A stretch of 64,000 nt of DNA from Ustilago trichophora (GCA_900323505.1 OOIN01000006.1:434001-498000), one strand, 5' to 3'; counted from the first letter of the stretch, positions 29,162 to 40,763 are shown. Program-made: numbers and translations. The notes: generated from the sequence alone by a model not told the origin.

Positions 29162-32100
29162 TCACATTGCGACGCCGACCCACTCTGCTTCCTCCTCCTC
29201 TTGGTAGGAATATTGTTGTTGTTGATGTTGTTGTTGGAGGTGGGGTGGTTGATGGTATTGGGTGGGGATGGTTTGTGTTTGCTCAACAATGTGTTGAGCG
29301 TAGCTTCCTGGTGTGATGGCAGCTTTGCGTGGGGCGGCTTGGGGAGAAGGAGACTCGGCAAAGTTGAGTCCCAGGCCGAAACCGCCTTCGGCCTTGGGTA
29401 CGCCAGAAGCAGATACCTTGCGTCCTGATGCTGGAGCTTCGACGAGCGGTACCTTGGTACGAGGAGGCGTCTGTGGCGATCGACCAGCGATCGACACGGG
29501 TAGAGGCGACATTGCGGCAGACGAGGCAATGTCGTTCATGCCTGCACCGAAACGAGAGAGGCCCGTGGCAGCTCCAGTAGAAGTGGCACGAGCAGAAGAC
29601 TTGGGTGGCTTGACAGGCGAGATCTTCTTGCCCACGCCTGCATTGACCAAGGTCATTGTTGGGGCAGCAGTGACAGGCTTGTCAGCCAGAGACTCAACGC
29701 CTTTGAGGTGGGCGAGTCCGATCTGACTGAGACGGCCAAGACCGAGCTCTTGAGCAAGATCGCTGAGGTCCATGCTCAGACCCAGCTGCCTGTTGACCGC
29801 TGCCTTCTGCTGCTGCTGTTGAGGTACAGCGGTGGCGCCCATCTGACGGCAAGAAGCGAGGGTGGGTGTATCACAGTCGCTCGAGTCAGCAGCGCCAGAG
29901 GCAGACTGAGCTACACTTGCACCAACCGAGGAGCCTTTCAGCTGGAACGGCGTCTTGAGCTTGGTCAGTCCAAGCGAACCGAATGGATCAGTCTCTGCGT
30001 CGGTCTTACCAGCGGCCACGCCTCGCATCTCTACCTCGAGCTCAAAGATGCTAGTGCCAGCGGTGGAAGCGAGGGAAGTGCTGCTCGACATCTTGGTAGG
30101 CGAAAACTCGAACGAGGTCGAGCTGGGCAAGTAGCTCATCTTGCGCTCAGGGCTCTCCGAGGCGTTGCTCGAGGCAGAGCTGAAGGTGCCGCCGCTGACG
30201 AGCGAAGAGTTGGACATGCTGCGCGAGAAAGCAAAGGCTCCCGATGAGCTGCTACGGTTGCTGCTGGCTTCCGAAAGCTGACTCGCGACGCTGTCGGTGC
30301 GAGGCATGCCAGCGTAACTCAGCTCGGCCGCGACAGAGTCAGCGGTGATCTCCATCTCTTCCTTTGACATGGCATCATCGCTGCCGAACAGGCCAGCGTG
30401 GAGCGAAGCAAACACACCTTCGGCTGTTTCGGGCGAGTAGACCGAGGCAGGCGAGTAGACGCTCTCGGGGCTCATGACCATAACAGGCGCGGATTGAGCT
30501 GGCTTGGTCGGAGCAGCTGGAGAAGGTGCAGGAGCTGCAGCTGCCACGGCAACGACCGCCTTTGGCGTCGGAGTCGCTGTTTCTTGACAAGAAGGAAGAA
30601 CGCGGCCTGCAGGTGCGCCTTGAGCTCGGACCGGCGACGAAGAAGTCGCAGCCACCTGGGCAACCTTTGTCGCCTCAGCAGCAACCGTTTCGTAGCGCTG
30701 CAACACTGCCTCTTGGCGCTCCTGGTGCTCGTCATTGGCAGCCAGATCCGGGGTAGGAGGCATGATGTTGACGACCGGCAGAGGAGTTCCACTTCGGCCG
30801 GCCATCAGAGGGCTTCTCGAAAGCAAGAGCGGGCTGGCAACAGCCACAGCCTTGGCGCGCTGACCTGCAAAGTTGACACGCCTAGCCTGATGCGTCTCAC
30901 CAGAATTCTGACACTGGGGACTCCTGTGGACTGGCGACTGGGACTGTACCGTGTTCCGGATGGGGGATTTGTTGGGCGAGGCTGAAGTGGGGGTAGCAAA
31001 GGAGGGTGCCTGTTTAGGTGTTGGAGTGGCGGCGGTGGTAGAATCGGCATCAGCAAAGAAGTGAGGCTGAGGGCTGTTGCTGCGACCGGCAGCGACGGGC
31101 GCATGGCGAACAAAGGCGGGGAAGACCGAGTCGGCGTGGCTGTTGGAGCTTGGAGGACTGGTGAGGTCGTGGAGTTTGTGAGAGGGGATGGATCGGCCAT
31201 CGGCGCTACGACTCCTTCTGCGAGCAGATTTGACCTCCATATCCGACCTACGGGCACGCATCTCGGGTTCCTCACGACCGTGGTTCTGATCGAGGAGTCC
31301 ATCTACTACCCTCTGGGTCATCGACATTCGCTTCTCGGCTGCGCCGGCGGATCGGGCGTTGGTGTTGCCCCTCATCGATGCAATCGACTTGCCAACAGTG
31401 GGCTTGCCGGAAGGCTGCGATCTTGTATCCTCAGCAAATCGAAGGGTAGGCTCGTTGCGAAGAGTAATGGTAGACTTGCGGAGATCGTTAAGGCGAATGG
31501 GGTTGAGACTGGGGCTGGGGACACCACGTCCCGTGCTGGATACGACGCGGCTGACGGGCCTCGCGTTGGAGCCCAGAGAAGGCATCTGGCTTTCGCGCAC
31601 AGTGCCACGCTTCGAATCCCACGCAAACTCGGTAGGAATCATGGGAGAAGATGTGTCAAAGCTGGGCAGAGGCGGGAGAGCAGGGGCAATATCGATAATG
31701 TCATTCCTCGAGTTGGCCATCGACTGCCTAGGTCGTGAACGCTCTTCTGGCATAGCAAAGGCGATGGACCTGTTCTGGGCAGCGCCGAGAGCGTTGTGAG
31801 CTTCGCGAATCTGGCGAAGCGCAGGCATGCTCTTTTTCTTGCTGAGGGGTGAAGTACGGGAGGGACTGAAGTCATTCACGAGGCGAAGAGACTGGCGCTC
31901 CGGGCTGGTGGGGAGCGAAGAGGGTGAGCTGTGAAGGCTGGAGCTGTCCGAGGCTTTGCGTTGGGGCGAAAACTGGAAGCCGGATTGCTCAAAGGTGAGG
32001 GTGGTGGGGGGAGCGCTCTGGGGAACACCATCGAAGAGATCTGGGGTCGACCTGGATGCGAGACCGGAGAGATGAGGCGCTTTGTCCTTCTTCTTGCGGG

Positions 32101-32737
32101 CAAAGAATCGGGCGAAGGAAGACGAACTCGATGCTGAGCTAGGTGCCACGCCAGCGCCGGCGCTACGTGGTGCCTTGGATTTGGTGCCGAGAGGCGAGAA
32201 GAGGATATCATCGGTCGGGTAGGATGATGCGACGGTGGTTGTGCTGATGGCAGAGGGAGCAGCGCTCTTGCGCGAGTAGAAGCGCCTTCGAGAGGGTGTT
32301 TCAGCAACATCGCGATCATCCTCGAAGACCGAGGACGAGGCAGAAGGCTGCCTTGTCATCTCGGTGGTACCGGCTGCACCTGATGATGTGTAGGTGTAGT
32401 CGTCCATAGATCCTGTGAATGCCTCAAGCTCTGGGGTGGGGCTGGTGGACCACTTGTTGAAGGGCGTGGTATCCTCGCTGCGATGAGCTGTACGCTGAGA
32501 AGTGTGTTCGGATGAGGATCGTGAGTTGGGAGTATGGCAGTCGGAGTCGTACCAATCACGGCCGGTGTCGATCCCCATGGCATGACGAGGGTCAAAAATG
32601 GCAAGACTGGCTTTGGAGACAAAGTTGATTTTGTCCTTTTTGGACTTTGGAGGGGACGGCTTGGTGGGAGATTTGAGAGGTACTGGCGATGGAGATGCCG
32701 AGCGCTCGTCGACGTACTGAGACATGTAGACGAGCAT
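29162..32737 (-). CDS. Uncharacterised 1191-residue Ser/Pro/Ala-rich, mostly disordered protein
   Basis: One uninterrupted frame with the start placed at the first ATG (32737) after an in-frame stop; a second ATG four codons later (MSQYVDERS) is equally possible. No enzyme motif, signal peptide or membrane segment was seen. The sequence is rich in Ser, Pro, Ala and Arg with many SP/TP and RxxS sites, hence a likely target of proline-directed and basophilic kinases. Less disordered stretches are FVSKASLAIFDPRHAMGIDT near the N-terminus and LGLSMDLSDLAQELGLGRLSQIGLAHLKG near residue 970, a probable amphipathic helix. The C-terminus has Gln/His runs and an acidic EEEEAEWVGVAM end. Such architecture fits scaffold or polarity proteins, but no function is claimed. 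Confidence 0.75.
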   Translation of the reverse strand: MLVYMSQYVDERSASPSPVPLKSPTKPSPPKSKKDKINFVSKASLAIFDPRHAMGIDTGRDWYDSDCHTPNSRSSSEHTSQRTAHRSEDTTPFNKWSTSPTPELEAFTGSMDDYTYTSSGAAGTTEMTRQPSASSSVFEDDRDVAETPSRRRFYSRKSAAPSAISTTTVASSYPTDDILFSPLGTKSKAPRSAGAGVAPSSASSSSSFARFFARKKKDKAPHLSGLASRSTPDLFDGVPQSAPPTTLTFEQSGFQFSPQRKASDSSSLHSSPSSLPTSPERQSLRLVNDFSPSRTSPLSKKKSMPALRQIREAHNALGAAQNRSIAFAMPEERSRPRQSMANSRNDIIDIAPALPPLPSFDTSSPMIPTEFAWDSKRGTVRESQMPSLGSNARPVSRVVSSTGRGVPSPSLNPIRLNDLRKSTITLRNEPTLRFAEDTRSQPSGKPTVGKSIASMRGNTNARSAGAAEKRMSMTQRVVDGLLDQNHGREEPEMRARRSDMEVKSARRRSRSADGRSIPSHKLHDLTSPPSSNSHADSVFPAFVRHAPVAAGRSNSPQPHFFADADSTTAATPTPKQAPSFATPTSASPNKSPIRNTVQSQSPVHRSPQCQNSGETHQARRVNFAGQRAKAVAVASPLLLSRSPLMAGRSGTPLPVVNIMPPTPDLAANDEHQERQEAVLQRYETVAAEATKVAQVAATSSSPVRAQGAPAGRVLPSCQETATPTPKAVVAVAAAAPAPSPAAPTKPAQSAPVMVMSPESVYSPASVYSPETAEGVFASLHAGLFGSDDAMSKEEMEITADSVAAELSYAGMPRTDSVASQLSEASSNRSSSSGAFAFSRSMSNSSLVSGGTFSSASSNASESPERKMSYLPSSTSFEFSPTKMSSSTSLASTAGTSIFELEVEMRGVAAGKTDAETDPFGSLGLTKLKTPFQLKGSSVGASVAQSASGAADSSDCDTPTLASCRQMGATAVPQQQQQKAAVNRQLGLSMDLSDLAQELGLGRLSQIGLAHLKGVESLADKPVTAAPTMTLVNAGVGKKISPVKPPKSSARATSTGAATGLSRFGAGMNDIASSAAMSPLPVSIAGRSPQTPPRTKVPLVEAPASGRKVSASGVPKAEGGFGLGLNFAESPSPQAAPRKAAITPGSYAQHIVEQTQTIPTQYHQPPHLQQQHQQQQYSYQEEEEAEWVGVAM

Positions 32738-35700
32738 GGCCACGGAGATGATGCTGCCAGCGGACTAGACAGGCGGGCTGGAGTGGAAGGGCGAAAGAGG
32801 ACTTCCAGCCGAACGATGGTAGGAGCTGCTTGCTAGAAGAGTTGATAAGTTGTTGTACAAGGCCGTGCCGGTGCTTGAAGAAACGCTTGAGGGTGCTGGG
32901 TGAAAAGAAGTGGATATAAAGCTGGACAATGAGATAGATAGCGAAGACGAAGCAAAGCGCTGGGTAAAGGAACGGCAATAAGAGTGGAGAGATTGGAACA
33001 AAGAGCGTGGGCGGGATGGTCAAGATGGGTTGGGATGAAGGTGGTGAGGAAGGTGGATCCGTGAGGTGACCTTGGAAAGAGGAATGGGCGAGAGAATGGA
33101 ATTGGCGTGGGGCAAGGATGGCCGGTTGGGAGAAGGACTCGATAGGAGCGGCAAAGGAAGCAGAGCTGCGAAGCAGAGGATGCAGAAAGTGTGCAGGCAG
33201 TAGAGATCGTAGTTTTGCAGGATGCAGCACACAGAAGCAGATGCGGATGGTCTGATGATTGCCAAGCTCAGAGAGCGAACATCTGAGTTGGAGAGCGTGG
33301 TGCAAATGAGACACCGGATGGCAATGATCAACCAATCCTTTGCTCGCGCTGGCGATTGACAAAGAGGCGTCGTGATGTTGAGTAGCAGCGCGTCGTACCA
33401 TTCGAGACGGCGGAGTGGCTGACAAGGCATAGACAGACTGCGACCATGCTCATGCTCATGCTCTCTGTGGGTCACGATCTGGTGACAAAACCTTTTCTTG
33501 GTTGCCAGACTTGACAGGATCAAGCGAGGTTCGCACGAGGAAGTCGCGTCCATACTTGGATAGGCAGGCAGAATAGGCGAGGCACTTGACAGGACGAGAA
33601 GGGCTTTCCTTCCTCAAGAGCGAATCGGCGTATGGTGCTTGGGTTCACACAATGATGAGCGTCGCCGAAGAGGAGTTCGGAAAACTGACTTAGGGCGAAA
33701 GAGGCATGCTGAGTGAGTGGGTACTTCCATTCTCAGGTTGGCGCGATGCAAGAAAGGCAAAGCACAATGACGGTCACCGCTATGTGTCCGAAGCAAAGCG
33801 GCAGAGACTCGCAGCTTCATTTGGAGCATGTCGGTCTTGTACCCACGTCGGTGAAACCCAAGCTGCCGTTAGTCCGGGCAAGGAACGGCTTGGCGTTGTT
33901 CCTTCATCAAATGACCTCTTTTTTTTTCACCTTGACTCGCCAGCAATTGCTTATTTGCCTGTTCGCATTCCCACCAAAGCAACTAGTAAGCATGCCATAA
34001 ACTAGCTTTGACTTTCAATTGTCAAACCAATCGAGTCCAATCAATCACACTCGATGAAAAGACTTGGATCGAGAGGCATCAGAGCAGAGTTGATTTGGTA
34101 GCTGAGAGCGATCTGGAACCTCTCGGACATGTGAGAAGAATTTGCTGCAGGCCCTACTCGACGTGCATGCAGGCGGACGAGCAGTGTTGAAAAGGAGCGA
34201 CGTTTGACAGCTAACCAGCCCAAATTCCGAAACGGATCAAAGAAAGGAATTCACACCGAGAAATGGCTGCCCACTGCACTTTAGGACGCGACGCGTTCCA
34301 GCGGCGGCTAAGCTGAGACTCAGTTGGTGTTGGTTTCTGTTGAGCTGTCTCAGGGTCCAATTCAAGCTGCCAGCTAACTTGAGCCTGAAGCGAGGCTGGT
34401 ATGCTCGCTCTCTCACAGCAAAGAAACAAGACGAGAGAGGACCACCATATGCGAGACACCGTGATGATGGATCATCCATGTCGCAGAGGAAGCAGACCGT
34501 TTGATTTTCATTTTCCATGCAAGGAGAACAAGGCGGGAAAGCGGCGTTTCTAAGATCCCACAGTTGTCTGTCCCTCCTCTCTAGCGTGCCGCAGCCGCAG
34601 TCGCCATCATAGCTGCTCGCCTGGGAACGTACAATGTGACATTTGAGATCAAATGAGCCCTCTGTTTGTAAGCTAGAGGCGACGACTCGCTTTGAAAACC
34701 AAGCTATGTGAGCAGGAATGCAAGAGAAGCCGCTAGGATAACGTCGTTAGGCGATCCACTTGATGTTTGTTTGGCTACAAGTTTGTGATCAGCAGCAAGG
34801 GCTCCTAAGACTCAGGGACGATGAGAGTGTAACTTTCATTGCTGTCTTTTCCTCGCCTCCCTCTCCATCGTCGAGATTCTGCGACATTGGAGATTGTGAC
34901 CGTATTGTGTAGTGCTTTCCTAAAATTTCAATAAATATAAAATTTTCTAGCTTTGGCTTCAGCCATAGCCGACGTGACGAGCAGCTGCCAGGGGTCGTTC
35001 CTGGTCAACGCTCGCCAATCGGACTACAAACACACACACAAGATGATCCGCTACCCGCCCTCGCCCTCGCTTCCACCTGCTCTGACGACTGAGACAAGCT
35101 GTGAAGCGGACACTACACGGCGCGTTCGCATCTTTCCACGCAGAACAGAATCGTTTGTCAAAAGTTGCCAGTCCACTGTCGTGTCGGGAGACACTTGGAA
35201 TGTCGGCGGATCGCATACAGCTTCCATCGGGTCGTCTATTCTCCTTCCATCGGGCTACATGATGATCAAATAGAAGCTTGTATGCAGCTCGCTGATCACG
35301 CCAATTATATATCGTAAAAACTGTAAATCCCTTGTGTAGCCGTTACCCTTCGCAGTAGTCTCTTACACGAGTTGATGGCAGACCAACGGTGCTCCATCGC
35401 CTTAAGTCAGAGGACAAGGCGACCAGCAGCATACCTGTAGACTTGTTGTAGAGAGGATTGCGGAGTGTGCAGCTTCGCCGAATCCCGCGTTTCTGTGCCT
35501 CTCGATGTGGAGAAATCAAAAGCAATACGCTGTACACTGTACGCGCCTGTGCGTCGGAAATGGTTTGGAATTCTCCCGCCGAGGCCGGAACTACCATTTC
35601 GGAAAGCGATCCGAAGCTTGGCCATTTCATTTTCATCTGTGGTCATTAGTTCCCACGCTCTCTCCACCGACACCATCCTCATCGCCACCGCCTCGCAAGA

Positions 35701-35882
35701 TCGGAGCACGACGACAGCGATCGCAACTTGGACATTGGACATCCGCAACGGCCGACACTCTCATCAGGTTCGCCGTGTTTGATACCTTCGCTTAGTCTTT
35801 GGCGCTCGATTCAGGGTCCGCATCGAACCAGCCCGGAACGCTTGAGCAAGAGTCATCTGCGACTCTACCCATCATCGACACA
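32738..35882. other. Long divergent spacer before CWH43
   Basis: At 3.1 kb this is the longest stretch without a supported gene. Minus-strand open frames (32.6-33.5 kb) have leader-like Ser/Pro/Leu composition and no domain. A short AT-rich block at about 34920-34955 contains ATAAATATAAAA, and ACGCGACGCGT recurs at 34286. A leader exon of the 1191-residue protein gene or a non-coding RNA could hide here; neither can be shown. Confidence 0.5.
34286..34296. promoter_or_regulatory. Second ACGCGACGCGT element
   Basis: Identical 11-mer to the one upstream of SLD5, but here about 1.5 kb from either neighbouring start codon, so its target is unknown. Confidence 0.35.
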
Positions 35883-38800
35883 ATGCCGTCCGACGTGCAC
35901 TCGTCACATAAGCGGCCAGCGTCATTGGTTGTGCTCTCTGGCGGCCTCATCTCCCATGTTCACACTGTCATGGGCTTCATCGCCTTCTTCGGCGCTCTCA
36001 TCACGGCACTGTCGCTACACTATCAAAAGGTCGTCAAGAACCATGTCGCCCAATACCCAGATGAATGGTGGCCATCTGTATCCGCAACCATCGGCGACTG
36101 GTATCCGGAACGCAACATCTTCCAGGTTGGCATTGCTCTCATGGCAGGTCCTCGCTTCATCCTCGTCTTCCTTTCGGCTCTACTCGTGTCGCTCTCCACT
36201 CCTTCGAGATCCGCCAAAGCATCAATATTGCTCTTTGTCGGTGTCCTAAGGACACTCGCCTGCGGAGGCTGGGTCTACGTCACCAGCACGGATGATCATC
36301 TCTTCCACGACATTGCCATGTTCGTCTACCTCGCACTCACTCCGCCTTGGATGTTCATCACCAGCGGCAGCCTCGCTCAACCATCCCCTGACAGCCGTGC
36401 AGCAGCCTCCGAGGACAAGCTGGCGTCAAAAGCACGACGCATGCGAAGAATAGCCTGCTTCTCCTTCTTTGCATGCACACCCTTTATGGGCTTCTTCTTT
36501 TACCGGCACAACGCTCTCCGCATCCCAGGCGCGTACTCCTACTATGCATACTTTGAATGGGGACTCATCATCTTTGTGAGTCTCACTGTTTCAGTCTGGC
36601 TAGCTAGCCGTTGCTACATGTTGCTTACACTTGTGTTCTTCTTCTTGATCCTGCTCTCTTCTCGACCTTTTTCTGTATGGCACGGCAATCATTACAGGAC
36701 CTCCTCTTTGACGCGGCAAGCGTGTACGACCTTTCTCGCTTCGAGATTCACGTGGTGGAAGCGCCACCAGCAGCCAAGTCGCCCAACCCCACGGATCAGA
36801 GTGCAGCGTACGGTCCGGAAGGTCGTCGCCTCATCGACGGCGCCTGGGTCCGAGGAGGCAGGTCCCAAGCCATCGCAGCAGGCGCTTGGTCGGCCTCCCA
36901 GGGTAACATTCATACAGACGGGTACGATCTTTTGCCACGGGCATGATATCTGGCATTGAGCATTGTACTGCTCTTTCTTCTCGAACGATTGCTGACATAG
37001 GCTATCATCACTTGTCATTCTCTGCTTCTATTTCTCGAATACATTTGTTCTTTCTCACCATCTTTGGTGTGTCACGGCGTTCGTGTCACAGTCAGCCAGC
37101 CACATCGGACAAGGAAATCGCCGAGGACGATGAGTATGCCGTTGCCGCTCTCAATGCCAGCATATACGCCTCGACCAGCCCAACCAGTCTAAGAGCCATC
37201 ATATCGCTTGTTTCGGACAGCTATCTCGGTACGTGCCACTCCAGAACGCATACCATGCCAGAGTTTCCATCTTGTCTTGCCATCGTATTTCCTCTAACAC
37301 TCTATCGTTTCTTGATCGGCGCCTTGCCTTTATCCTTCATAGCTTTCTGCTTCTGGACAGCTCTAACTGCGTTGCATCCCATGATCTTCTACTGTGAGTA
37401 CACAGGCCATCCACGAGGCAATCCAGACTTTCCGGCTTGATTCGTCAAATGCCGTTTGCCTTGCATCCACCATGACTGATCAGAATGACTTACAACGCTA
37501 TGCCTCTGCCCACCACAGTCAGTGTCTACAACCTTGCCATCGGTGGCCACGAGGTGCTGCTCGTTTCTCAGGTCATCGGTCTGGGCCTCACCCTTGCAAT
37601 TCCGTCACTCCGTTCCTCCGTCCGCCGGAAGACTGCAAACGGCATCTGCATCGTAGGGCCGGTATCGTCACAGGCAAAAGCGCTGGGTTGGCTCTTGTCG
37701 CTCGTTGGTCAGGCGAGCTGGTACGTTGCTGATCCGCTCGTAAGACTGATTTCTGTTGCTTTCTCCAACGCACTGCTTGCAGTCTTGCTCGCCCTCGAGT
37801 GGGGAGCCGCGTGGGAAGCGGATCAGCTGCCTGTCAAGCTGGGCATCTGGCTGGTCGGTCTGCTCGCGTCGAATCTCGCAAAGTATGCCAATCACAGCAA
37901 CAATCCTGCTTGGCCCTTCATGGACTCGACCAACGGCGGTCACAACATTCTGCTCCTCTCGCTGGCTTTAGTCGCCGTCGCCGAGACTGCACTTCGCCCC
38001 AAGTACGATGGCCTGCCCATCGTTCAGCGACGTCGAGCAGGCGGTGCAGCTGGGGTGGGTGCTGATTCGCAAGGCAGCTTCTGGGCAGCGGCGCTCGGTG
38101 TAGGTGCTCTCTTGTACTCTGTCCACACTTTCCTGACAGATACTGGCACCATGATCGCCTGGGGCTGGACTGGCTACCCCATCAAAGGTCCCATGGCCAT
38201 CCCGCACGGATGCATCATCCTCATCACCATGTCCTTTTCGTCTCTTGCTGCGACACGCTGGTCCACATTCGGCTACCGCCTTAGCCTCTTCCTCGTGCAG
38301 TGCGGCTCAGCGGCGTTAATCTACTTTACCGCTGATTGGAGCAGCTTCATCGGCGCCATTGGGATGGCGCTCAGCCTGCCTCCCCTCGCATTCCCGATTG
38401 TCTCGGCGGCGATGCGCCACGATCCTATCAAAGTGATGCTGTTCGGATGGCTCGTCGCCAACGTACTCACCTTCTTGGGTGTCTTGACTGTAGCTTACGC
38501 ATTCGTGCCGGGCGGCAAGATCATGAGGGAGCGGGTGGGCTTCATGCTGGTTGTCCAATTGGCTCTGCTCGGACTGGGCCTATTCAATGCTCGTACGGTC
38601 GACCTCAAGCGTCTCGAATCTAAGCAAGGAGAACACGCCTCTGCATCAAAGACTGCAACTGACGGCAAGACGGCCAAGGCAAGTGCATCCAGCAAAGCGG
38701 CTCGCTCGGGATCGACATACTACATCTGCCTCTTGATGGCTTTGATTGGCCTTGTTGGCAATGTGGTCCCGTTGTATCGCATTGTCCCTGCAACATCCAT

Positions 38801-39862
38801 CACTCCTCACCATCCTGAGGACCGCTTGGTGACGGCAGGAATGTGGACTGTGCACTTTGCGCTCGACCAGCACATGCGCGATAGCTCACGCCGCATGGCG
38901 TCCATCATGAAGACGCTCGATATGGATCTTTTCGGCCTTGTCGAATCTGATCTCCACCGTCCCGTCTTTGGAAACCGCGACCTCACCCAGTTCCTCGCGG
39001 AAGAGCTCAAGATGTACACCGACATTGGCCCTGCTCCGAGCAAGAACACGTGGGGTGCTGCGCTCTTCTCCAAGTTCCCCATCATCAACTCGACTCACCA
39101 TCTACTCCCCTCGCCTGGGGGAGAGCTCGCTCCTGCCATCCACGCGGTCATCGACCTTTACGGTACGCCGACGCATGTGATTGTCTCGCACAACGGACAG
39201 GAGGAAGATCCACTCGACCGCGAACTGCAGACCACCGAAATCGCACGCATCTTCCGCGAAGTGTACCCACACCCCGCCATTTTCCTCGGTTACGTAGTTA
39301 CAAAGCCTCACGCCGATCGACCAGCACCCTACAAGATCCTGTTTGAGGATGGCAAGATCCAGGATGTAGAACCGACAGACTCTGGGAGATGGTGCGAGTA
39401 TCTAGGCTTCCGAGGCTTAGAAAGGGTTTCTTACGTCAGAGTGTCGAGGTATACGGTGACAGATACCGAGTTGCAGACAATGAAGTTGGTCGTTCCTAAG
39501 GAGCCGATCAATCCGGATACAAACGAGCTTACTCGATTGGTGATGTGAGTTGCACCACTCTCCTCCCATATTGCTTCTTGTCTTTCGTTGCCGTTCCAGA
39601 CAGCTGACATCTCCATCTTCCTTCTGCAGTGCCGAGACGTACCCCGAATCAATGCGATATCCAACTTCGCTCATCGATCTCGAGTCCTTCGTCTACGACA
39701 AGTAAGTACGCTGTGCATCGACGCATCAATAGACTCGCGTCACAGTTCAGTTCGCTGACATTTGCTTCGTTTGTTCCTTTCGATACCGTCCGTTCAAATA
39801 GACATCTCTACTCACCCTACCCTTGGCCCATTTACTACGCTCGCGAGATGCCAGACTTCTAA
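35883..39862 (+). CDS. CWH43: GPI-anchor lipid remodelase Cwh43 (seven exons)
   Basis: Exons: 35883-36575, 36698-36921, 37092-37228, 37343-37393, 37519-39544, 39630-39701, 39802-39862; 1087 residues; all phases agree. Cwh43 replaces the GPI diacylglycerol by ceramide in the ER. The N-terminal Frag1/DRAM/Sfk1-like part shows YPDEWWPSVSATIGDWYPE and NIFQVGIALMAGPRF; a long hydrophobic central part follows; the C-terminal endonuclease/exonuclease/phosphatase-like domain includes GMWTVHFALDQHM, DLFGLVESDLHRPVFGNRD, NTWGAALFSKFPI and VIVSHNGQEEDPLDRELQ. The last two small exons add SFVYDKHLYSPYPWP. The end of exon 2 is less sure: a GTAACA donor at 36903 with an acceptor at 37099 is also in phase. 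The start is the ATG at 35883, just before the first membrane segment. Confidence 0.9.
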
Positions 39863-40312
39863 GATCCCTCGGCACTCGCTTTCCTCTAACCCACCAACTT
39901 AAATCTATTCCTACAGCGTATGCGAAGATCCTTTTGTGCTTGTGTAAAGAGTGATTTCATGGAGTGAGATGGTGTGAGTGTGAGTTTAGGATGACGAGGT
40001 CATTGACGCATCTGGCGCAAGAGCTTAATCTTACTGTGTTTTCTGAGCCAAGGAAAGGTTTCCGGCCAACAGCTCAGTCAGAATTCAGCACACTGGGAAA
40101 CAGCGATGCAGCTAGGCGGGAAAGCGTCGATCCGTGTCGTCACGGAGCGTGGCCGAACAGAGGCGGCCCGTGCTGAATCACCGCTGAGCTTTTGCCCCTT
40201 CTTCTCCTTCCAACGCTTTCCTCTTTTCCCCTTTTCTCTCATTCCGCCATCGGCCTGACCGTACATCACCAAGCTCAAGCTACAAACCGATTCGAAGTGT
40301 AATTTGGTCACA
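39863..40312. other. CWH43 3' region and CT-rich leader
   Basis: The first half is 3' UTR-like; about 40195-40250 is CT-rich, as before start codons elsewhere in this window. No other gene was recognised. Confidence 0.5.
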
Positions 40313-40534
40313 ATGCAGGTCATGACGAGGAGCATGAGGAAGATGGCCATGTTGGTGGAAGGGCTGGAGCGCACGTCGCTGAATGATGATCAATGGAAGC
40401 AGGGGACTCAGATCGAGTCGACGGGCGAGGCGAAAGCGCGGGAGAAGCCCAAAAAGGTCGTTCCAGAAGGCTCTGACAGGGTAGCGCCGATGGACGAGGA
40501 AGAGCTACCTTGTGCTGAGCAGCAAAAAGCTTAA
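40313..40534 (+). CDS. Possible small protein, 73 residues (weak)
   Basis: An ATG with a favourable CACA context follows a CT-rich leader-like tract. The product starts MQVMTRSMRKMAMLVEGLER, then is hydrophilic with Lys/Glu, and ends PCAEQQKA. There is no signal peptide, membrane segment or known domain. It could be a genuine small gene, a 5' exon or an upstream ORF of the next gene; the next gene has its own CT-rich leader at 40556-40610, which favours separate genes. A minus-strand frame across the same bases is judged a shadow. Confidence 0.3.
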   Translation: MQVMTRSMRKMAMLVEGLERTSLNDDQWKQGTQIESTGEAKAREKPKKVVPEGSDRVAPMDEEELPCAEQQKA

Positions 40535-40763
40535 GAAGAGGAAAACACCCTCTCCTGTCTTCCTTCCCTTCTTTCTCTCTTTCTTTTCCCCTCTTCCTCT
40601 CTCCAATACCGTCACAATCATCCACCCATCACTGACGCCGTCGCATCCGCTTCCACATCTCACAGCGTCACTGTCTTTGCATCACAACAAAGCTGATCTT
40701 CCCAAGCCAGCCCCCACCATCCTTATCGACTCGCCCCGCAGGTATTCTGACGATCAAAGAGGT
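40535..40763. promoter_or_regulatory. CT-rich promoter/leader of the H3 tail-mimic gene
   Basis: A dense CT tract (about 40556-40610) is followed by about 150 bases to the ATG. It resembles the leaders of other genes in the window. No MCB-type site typical of S-phase histone genes was seen. Confidence 0.4.

Noticed and set aside
32592..33553. Minus-strand frames upstream of the 1191-residue protein
   Set aside because: They have Ser/Pro/Leu leader-like composition with no domain, and a different frame from the downstream gene. They may be 5' UTR but cannot be supported as exons.
40078..40374. Minus-strand ORF with a hydrophobic MAIFLMLLVMTCIV start
   Set aside because: It resembles a signal peptide, but the rest is Lys/Arg-rich from reading the antisense of a CT-rich leader, and it overlaps a better plus-strand candidate.
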